The notes below the pieces were generated by a model that had not been told where the DNA came from, made no database searches, and worked only from the letters and a program-made list of their open reading frames with translations. Of a DNA stretch of 64,000 nt, positions 52,332 to 61,319 are shown piece after piece. This DNA is from Atherix ibis (Eukaryota; Arthropoda; Insecta; Diptera; Athericidae). The first letter of the stretch is position 1; the number at the start of each line of letters is the position of its first letter. The stretch spans positions 1 through 64,000 of the forward strand of contig CATQJD010000003.1 in NCBI GenBank assembly GCA_958298945.1, read 5' to 3'. The position numbers and the translations under genes were made by a program.

Positions 52332-53906
52332 CCGCTTAAATATACTACTTCGTATTCCTCTTAAACATACTACCTCATATTCCTCTTAAATATACTACTT
52401 CATATTCCCTTTAAATATACTACTTCATATTCCACTTAAATATACTACTTCGTATTCCTCTTAAATATACTACTTCATATTCCTCTTAAACATACTACTT
52501 CACATTCATCTTAAACATACTACTTCATATTCATCTTAAATATACTACTTTATATTCCTTTTAAATATACTACTTCATATTCCACTTAAATATACTACTT
52601 CATATTCATCTTAAACATACTACTTCATATTCCTCTTAAAGATACTACTTCATATTCCTCTTAAACATACTACTTCATATTCCTCTTAAACATACTACTT
52701 CGTATTCCTCTTAAACATACTACTTCATATTCCTCTTAAACATACTGCTTCATATTCCTCTTAAATATACTACTTTATATTCCTTTTAAACATACTGCTT
52801 CATATTCCACTTAAACATACTACTTCATATTCCCTTTAAATATACTACTTCATATTCCTCTTAAACATACTACTTCATATTCCCTTTAAAAATACTACTT
52901 CATATTCCTCTTAAACATACTACTTCACATTCCTCTTATACATACTACTTCATATTCCTCTTAAACATACTACTTCATATTCCTCTTAAATATACTACTT
53001 CATATTCATCTTAAACATACTACTTCATATTCCTCTTAAGCATACTACTTCACATTCCTCTTAAACATACTACTTCATATTCCTCTTAAACATACTACTT
53101 TATATTTCTCTTAAATATACTACTTTATATTCCTCTTAAATATACTACTTCATATTCCTCTTAAACAAACTACTTCATATTCCTCTTAAACAAACTTCTT
53201 TATATTACTCTTAAATATACTACTTCACATTCCTCTTAAACATACTACTTTATATTCCTCTTAAACATACTACTTCATATTCCTCTTAAACATACTACTT
53301 CATACTCCTTTTAAACATACTACTTCATATTCCTCTTAAACATACTGCTTCATATTCCTCTTAAACATACTACTTCATATTCCTCTTAAACATACTACTT
53401 CATATTCCTCTTAAACATACTACTTCATATTCCTCTTAAACAAACTACTTCATATTCCTCTTAAGTATACTACTTCATATTCCTCTTAAATATACTACTT
53501 TATATTCCTCTTAAACATACTACTTCATATTCCTCTTAAACATACTACTTCATATTCCTCTTCAACATACTGCTTCATATTCCTCTTAAACATACTACTT
53601 CATATTCCTCTTAAACATACTACTTCATATTCTTCTTAAACATACTGCTTCATATTTCTCTTAAACATACTACTTCATATTCCTCTTAAACATACTACTT
53701 CATATTCCTCTTAAACATACTACTTCATATTCCACTTAAACAAACCACTTCATATTCCTCTTAAATATACTACTTCATATTCCTCTTAAATATGCTACTT
53801 CATATTCCTCTTAAACATACTACTTCACATTCCTCTTAAACATACTACTTCATATTCCTCTTAAACATACTACTTCATATTCCTCTTAAATATACTACTT
53901 CATATT
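52332..53906 (+). repeat. A' unit, copy of A at +3275 bp
   Basis: Shares A-type markers (CCGCTTAAA; consensus monomers after CTTATACATAC). Its CCGCTT and CATACTCCTTTT lie exactly 3275 bp from those of A (49057 to 52332; 50026 to 53301), which is 131 monomers. A private ATATGCTAC appears at about 53790 and ACAAACCAC at about 53740. Confidence 0.92.
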
Positions 53907-55350
53907 CCGCTTGAATATACTACTTCGTATTCCTCTTAAACATACTACCTCATATTCCTCTTAAATATACTACTTCATATTCCCTTTAAATATACTACTT
54001 CATATTCCACTTAAATATACTACTTCGTATTCCTCTTAAATATACTACTTCATATTCCTCTTAAACATACTACTTCACATTCATCTTAAACATACTACTT
54101 CATATTCATCTTAAATATACTACTTTATATTCCTTTTAAATATACTACTTCATATTCCACTTAAATATACTACTTCATATTCATCTTAAACATACTACTT
54201 CATATTCCTCTTAAAGATACTACTTCATATTCCTCTTAAACATACTACTTCATATTCCTCTTAAACATACTACTTCGTATTCCTCTTAAACATACTACTT
54301 CATATTCCTCTTAAACATACTGCTTCATATTCCTCTTAAATATACTACTTTATATTCCTTTTAAACATACTGCTTCATATTCCACTTAAACATACTACTT
54401 CATATTCCCTTTAAATATACTACTTCATATTCCTCTTAAACATACTACTTCATATTCGCTTTAAAAATACTACTTCATATTCCTCTTAAACATACTACTT
54501 CACATTCCTCGTATACATACTACTGCATATTCCTCTTAAATATACTACTTCATATTCCTCTTAAATATACTACTTCATATTCATCTTAAACATATTACTT
54601 CATATTCCTCTTAAGCATACTACTTCACATTCCTCTTAAACATACTACTTCATATTCCTCTTAAACATACTACTTTATATTTCTCTTAAATATACTACTT
54701 CATATTCCTCTTAAATATACTACTTCATATTCCTCTTAAACAAACTACTTCATATTCCTCTTAAACAAACTTCTTTATATTACTCTTAAATATACTACTT
54801 CACATTCCTCTTAAACATACTACTTTATATTCCTCTTAAATATACTACTTCACATTCCTCTTAAACATACTACTTTATATTCCTCTTAAACATACTACTT
54901 CATATTCCTCTTAAACATACTACTTCATACTCCTTTTAAACATACTACTTCATATTCCTCTTAAACATACTGCTTCATATTCCTCTTAAACATACTACTT
55001 CATATTCCTCTTAAACATACTACTTCATATTCCTCTTAAACATACTACTTCATATTCCTCTTAAATATACTACTTCATATTCTTCTTAAACATACTACTT
55101 CATATTCCTCTTAAACATACTACTTCATATTCCTCTTAAATATACTACTTCATATTCCTCTTAAATATACTACTTCATATTCCTCTTAAGCATACTACTT
55201 CACATTCCTCTTAAACATACTACTTCATATTCCTCTTAAACAAACTACTTCATATTCCTCTTAAATATACTACTTCATATTCCTCTTAAATATACTACTT
55301 CATATTCCTCGTAAACATACTACTTCATATTCCTCTTAAACATACTACTT
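53907..55350 (+). repeat. B' unit, copy of B at +3275 bp
   Basis: Carries the B markers CCGCTTGAA (53907), ACTGCATATT (about 54532) and TTCATCTTAAACATATTAC (about 54575). It is 50 bp longer up to CATACTCCTTTT (54926) because of the two-monomer duplication at 54837. Private changes are TTCGCTTT near 54456 and CCTCGTATAC near 54507. After about 55.0 kb it leaves the A/B pattern and joins the 3.5-kb unit family. Confidence 0.9.
54837..54886 (+). repeat. 50-bp two-monomer duplication
   Basis: The pair made of a TATACTACTTCACATTCC monomer and a TTTATATTCC monomer is repeated at once, seen once in A, B and A' but twice here. It is the smallest duplication that can be dated by comparison, since it must postdate the B to B' copying. 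Confidence 0.92.
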
Positions 55351-55373
55351 CATATTCCTAAAACATACTGCTT
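55351..55373 (+). repeat. 23-bp CCTAAAAC monomer, third copy
   Basis: Opens the right-hand 3.5-kb family. It ends ACATACTGCTT, as do the copies at 58940 and 62399. Phase 1 to 24 (mod 25). Confidence 0.96.
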
Positions 55374-56398
55374 CATATTCCTCTTAAACATACTACTTCA
55401 TATTCCTCTTAAACATTCTACTTCATATTCCTCTTAAACATACTACTTCATATTCCTCTTAAACATATTACTTCATATTCCTCTTAAACATACTACTTCA
55501 TATTCCTCTTAAATATACTACTTCATATTCCTCTTAAACATACTACTTCATATTCCTCTTAAATATACTACTTCATATTCCTCTTAAAAATACTACTTCA
55601 CATTCCTCTTAAACATACTACTTCATATTCCTCTTAAACATACTACTTCATATTCCTCTTAAACATACTACTTCATATTCCTCTTAAACATACTGCTTCA
55701 TATTCCTCTTAAACATACTACTTCATAATCCTCGTAAATATACTACTTCATATTCCCTTTAAATATACTACTTCATATTCTTCTTAAACAAACTACTTCA
55801 TATTCCTCTTAAATATACTACTTCATATTCCTCTTAAATATACTACTTCATATTCCTCTTAAGCATACTACTTCATATTCCTCTTAAACATACTACTTCA
55901 TATTTCTCTTAAACATACTACTTCATATTTCTCTTAAACATACTACTTCATATTCCTCTTAAATATGCTACTTCATATTCCTCTTAAACATACTACTTCA
56001 TATTCCTCTTAAACATACTACTTCATATTCCTCTTAAACAAACTACTTCATATTCCTCTTAAATATACTACTTCATATTCCTCTTAAATATACTACTTCA
56101 TATTTCTCTTAAACATACTACTTCATATTCCTCTTAAATATGCTACTTCATATTCCTCTTAAACATACTACTTCATATTCCTCTTAAACATACTACTTCA
56201 TATTCCTCTTAAACATACTACTTCATATTCCTCTTAAACATACTACTTCATATTCCCCTTAAATATACTACTTCATATTCCTCTTAAACATTCTGCTTCA
56301 TATTCCTCTTAAACATACTACTTCATATTCCTCTTCAACATACTACTTCATATTCCTCTTAAACATACTACTTCATATTCCTCTTAAACAAACTACTT

Positions 56399-56434
56399 CA
56401 TATTCCTCTTAAATATACTACAAATATACTACTT
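56399..56434 (+). repeat. 36-bp monomer, second copy
   Basis: AAATATACTAC repeated within the monomer, as at 41816. The base after the extra segment differs: the next monomer begins TATATT here and CATATT in the other two copies. Confidence 0.96.
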
Positions 56435-58734
56435 TATATTCCTCTTAAACATACTACTTCATATTCCTCTTTAACATACTGCTTCATATTCCTCGTAAAC
56501 ATACTACTTCATATTCCTCTTAAACATACTACTTCATATTCCTCTTAAACATACTACTTCATATTCCTCTTAAACAAACTACTTCATATTCCTCTTAAAT
56601 ATACTACTTCATATTCCTCTTAAATATACTACTTCATATTCCTCTTAAACATATTACTTCACACTCCTCTTAAACATACTACTTCATATTCCTCTTAAAC
56701 ATACTACTTCATATTCCTCCTAAACATACTACTTCATATTCCTCTTAAATATATTACTTCTTATTCCTCTTAAACATACTACTTCATATTCCTCTTAAAC
56801 ATACTACTTCATATTCCTCTTAAACATACTACTTCATATTCCTCTTAAACATACTACTTCATATTCCCTTTAAATATACTACTTCGTATTCCTCTTAAAC
56901 ATACTACTTCATATTCCTCTTAAATAAACTACTTCATATTCCTTTTAAACATACAAATTCACATTCCTCTTAAACATACTACTTCATATTCCTCTTAAAC
57001 AAGCTACTTCATATTCCTCTTAAACAAACTACTTCATATTCCTCTTAAATATACTACTTCATATTCATCTTATACATACTACTTCATATTCCTCTTAAGC
57101 ATACTACTTCACATTCCTCTTAAACATACTACTTCATATTCCTCTTAAACATACTACTTCAGATTCCTCTTAAATATACTACTTCATATTCCTCTTAAAT
57201 ATACTACTTCATATTTTTCTTAAACAAACTACTTCATATTGCTCTTAAACAAGCTACTTTGTATTACTCTTAAACATACTACTTCACATTCCTCTTAAAC
57301 ATACTACTTTATATTCCTCTTAAACATACTACTTCATATTCCTCTTAAACATAATACTTCATATTCCTCTTAAACATACTACTTCATATTCCTCTTAAAC
57401 ATACTGCTTCATATTCCTCTTAAACATACTACTTCATATTCCTCTTAAACATACTACTTCATATTCCTCTTAAACATACTACTTCATATTCCTCTTAAAC
57501 AAACTACTTCATATTCCTCTTAAATATACTACTTTATATTCCTCTTAAATGTACTACTTCATATTCCTCTTAAACATACTACTTCATATTCCTCTTAAAC
57601 ATACTACTTCATATTCCTCTTAAAAATACTGCTTCATATTCCTCTTAAATATACTACTTCATATTCCTCTTAAACATACTACTTCATATTCCTCTTAAAC
57701 ATACTACTTCATATTCCTCTTAAAAATACTACTTCATATTCCTCTTAAACAAGCTACTTCATATTCCTCTTAAACAAGCTACTTTATATTACTCTTAAAT
57801 ATACTACTTCATATTCATCTTAAACATACTACTTCATATTCCTCTTAAGCATACTACTTCACATTCCTCTTAAACATACTACTTCATATTCCTCTTAAAC
57901 ATACTACTTCATATTCCTCTTAAATATACTACTTCATATTCCTCTTAAACATACTACTTCATATTCCTCTTAAACATACTACTTCATATTCCTCTTAAAC
58001 AGACTACTTCATATTCCTCTTAAACAAACTACGTCATATTCCTCTTAAATATACTACTTCATATTCCTCTTAAATATACTACTTCATATTCCTCTTAAAC
58101 ATACTACTTCATATTCCTCTTAAACATACTACTTCATATTCCTCTTAAACAAACTACTTCATATTCCTCTTAAATATACTACTTCATATTCCTCTTAAAT
58201 ATACTACTTCATATTCCTCTTAAACATACTACTTCACATTCCTCTTAAACATACTACTTCATATTCCTCTTAAACAAACTACTTCATATTCCTCTTAAAT
58301 ATACTACTTCATATTCCTCTTAAATATACTACTTCATATTCCTCTTAAGCATACTACTTCATATTCCTCTTAAACATACTACTTCATATTTCTCTTAAAC
58401 ATACTACTTCATATTCCTCTTAAACATACTACTTCATATTCGTCTTAAACATACTGCTTCATATTCCTCTTAAACATACTACTTCATATTCCTCTTAAAC
58501 ATACTACTTCATATTCCTCTTAAACATACTACTTCATATTCCTCTTAAACAAACTACTTCATATTCCTCTTAAATATACTACTTCATATTCCTCTTAAAT
58601 ATACTACTTCATATTCCTCTTAAACATACTACTTCACATTCCTCTTAAACATACTACTTCATATTCCTCTTAAACAAACTACTTCATATTCCTCTTAAAT
58701 ATACTACTTCATATTCCTCTTAAATATACTACTT

Positions 58735-58764
58735 CATATTCCTCTTAAACATAACATACTACTT
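58735..58764 (+). repeat. 30-bp monomer with a 5-bp duplication
   Basis: AAACATAC has become AAACATAACATAC, a 5-bp slippage. It occurs once only and lies 205 bp before the copy junction. Its presence in the first but not the second 3.5-kb unit explains part of the 130-bp length difference between them. Confidence 0.95.
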
Positions 58765-58939
58765 CACATTCCTCTTAAACATACTACTTCATATTCCTCT
58801 TAAACATACTGCTTCATATTCCTCTTAAACATACTATTTCATATTCCTCTTAAATATACTTCTTCATATTCCTCTTAAACATACTACTTCATATTCCCTT
58901 TAAAAATACTACTTCATATTCCTCTTAAACATACTACTT

Positions 58940-58962
58940 CATATTCCTAAAACATACTGCTT
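58940..58962 (+). repeat. 23-bp CCTAAAAC monomer, fourth copy
   Basis: 3589 bp from the copy at 55351; start of the second 3.5-kb unit. Phase 15 to 13 (mod 25). Confidence 0.96.
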
Positions 58963-59987
58963 CATATTCCTCTTAAACATACTACTTCATATTCCTCTTA
59001 AACATTCTACTTCATATTCCTCTTAAACATACTACTTCATATTCCTCTTAAACATATTACTTCATATTCCTCTTAAACATACTACTTCATATTCCTCTTA
59101 AATATACTACTTCATATTCCTCTTAAACATACTACTTCATATTCCTTTTAAATATACTACTTCATATTCCTCTTAAAAATACTACTTCACATTCCTCTTA
59201 AACATACTACTTCATATTCCTCTTAAACATACTACTTCATATTCCTCTTAAACATACTACTTCATATTCCTCTTAAACATACTGCTTCATATTCCTCTTA
59301 AACATACTACTTCATATTCCTCTTAAATATACTACTTCATATTCCCTTTAAATATACTACTTCATATTCTTCTTAAACAAACTACTTCATATTCCTCTTA
59401 AATATACTACTTCATATTCCTCTTAAATATACTACTTCATATTCCTCTTAAGCATACTACTTCATATTCCTCTTAAACATACTACTTCATATTTCTCTTA
59501 AACATACTACTTCAAATTCCTCTTAAACATACTGCTTCATATTCCTTTTAAACATACTACTTCATGTTCCTCTTAAACATACTACTTCATATTCCTCTTA
59601 AACATACTACTTCATATTCCTCTTAAACAAACTACTTCATATTCCTCTTAAATATACTACTTCATATTCCTCTTAAATATACTACTTCATATTTCTCTTA
59701 AACATACTACTTCATATTCCTCTTAAATATGCTACTTCATATTCCTCTTAAACATACTACTTCATATTCCTCTTAAACATACTACTTCATATTCCTCTTA
59801 AACATACTACTTCATATTCCTCTTAAACATACTACTTCATATTCCCCTTAAATATACTACTTCATATTCCTCTTAAACATTCTGCTTCATATTCCTCTTA
59901 AACATACTACTTCATATTCCTCTTCAACATACTACTTCATATTCCTCTTAAACATACTACTTCATATTCCTCTTAAACAAACTACTT

Positions 59988-60023
59988 CATATTCCTCTTA
60001 AATATACTACAAATATACTACTT
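59988..60023 (+). repeat. 36-bp monomer, third copy
   Basis: Exactly 3589 bp from 56399. CCCCTT and ACATTCTGCTT monomers precede it at matching distances in both units. Confidence 0.96.
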
Positions 60024-61319
60024 CATATTCCTCTTAAACATACTACTTCATATTCCTCTTAAACATACTGCTTCATATTCCTCGTAAACATACTACTTCA
60101 TATTCCTCTTAAACATACTACTTCATATTCCTCTTAAACATACTACTTCATATTCCTCTTAAACAAACTACTTCATATTCCTCTTAAATATACTACTTCA
60201 TATTCCTCTTAAATATACTACTTCATATTCCTCTTAAACATATTACTTCACATTCCTCTTAAACATACTACTTCATATTCCTCTTAAACATACTACTTCA
60301 TATTCCTCCTAAACATACTACTTCATATTCCTCTTAAATATATTACTTCTTATTCCTCTTAAACATACTACTTCATATTCCACTTAAACATACTACTTCA
60401 TATTCCCCTTAAACATACTACTTCATATTCCTCTTAAACATACTACTTCATATTCCCTTTAAAAATACTACTTCGTATTCCTCTTAAACATACTACTTCA
60501 TATTCCTCTTAAATAAACTACTTCATATTCCTTTTAAACATACTACTTCACATTCCTCTTAAACATACTACTTCATATTCCTCTTAAACAAGCTACTTCA
60601 TATTCCTCTTAAACAAACTACTTCATATTCCTCTTAAATATACTACTTCATATTCATCTTAAACATACTACTTCATATTCCTCTTAAGCATACTACTTCA
60701 CATTCCTCTTAAACATACTACTTCATATTCCTCTTAAACATACTACTTCATATTCCTCTTAAATATACTACTTCATATTCCTCTTAAATATACTACTTCA
60801 TATTTTTCTTAAACAAACTACTTCATATTCCTCTTAAACAAGCTACTGTGTATTACTCTTAAACATACTACTTCACATTCCTCTTAAACATACTACTTTA
60901 TATTACTCTTAAACATACTACTTCATATTCCTCTTAAACATACTACTTCATATTCCTCTTAAACATACTACTTCATATTCCTCTTAAACATACTGCTTCA
61001 TATTCCTCTTAAACATACTACTTCATATTCCTCTTAAACATACTACTTCATATTCCTCTTAAACATACTACTTCATATTCCTCTTAAACAAACTACTTCA
61101 TATTCCTCTTAAATATACTACTTCATATTCCTCTTAAATATACTACTTCATATTCCTCTTAAACATACTACTTCATATTCCTCTTAAACATACTACTTCA
61201 TATTCCTCTTAAAAATACTGCTTCATATTCCTCTTAAATATACTACTTCATATTCCTCTTAAACATACTACTTCATATTCCTCTTAAACATACTACTTCA
61301 TATTCCTCTTAAAAATACT

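Larger units (their letters stand above)
55351..58939 (+). repeat. 3589-bp higher-order unit, copy 1
   Basis: Runs from one 23-bp CCTAAAAC monomer to the next. Landmarks at +3589 bp: the 36-bp monomer 56399 to 59988, CCCCTT 56255 to 59844, AAGCTAC 57001 to 60590 and 57751 to 61340. The length equals 143 x 25 + 14, and the surplus of 14 is accounted for exactly by the length variants inside it (-2, +11 and +5). Its left third also matches 41.14-42.3 kb (23-bp monomer +14208; 36-bp monomer +14583). Confidence 0.94.
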
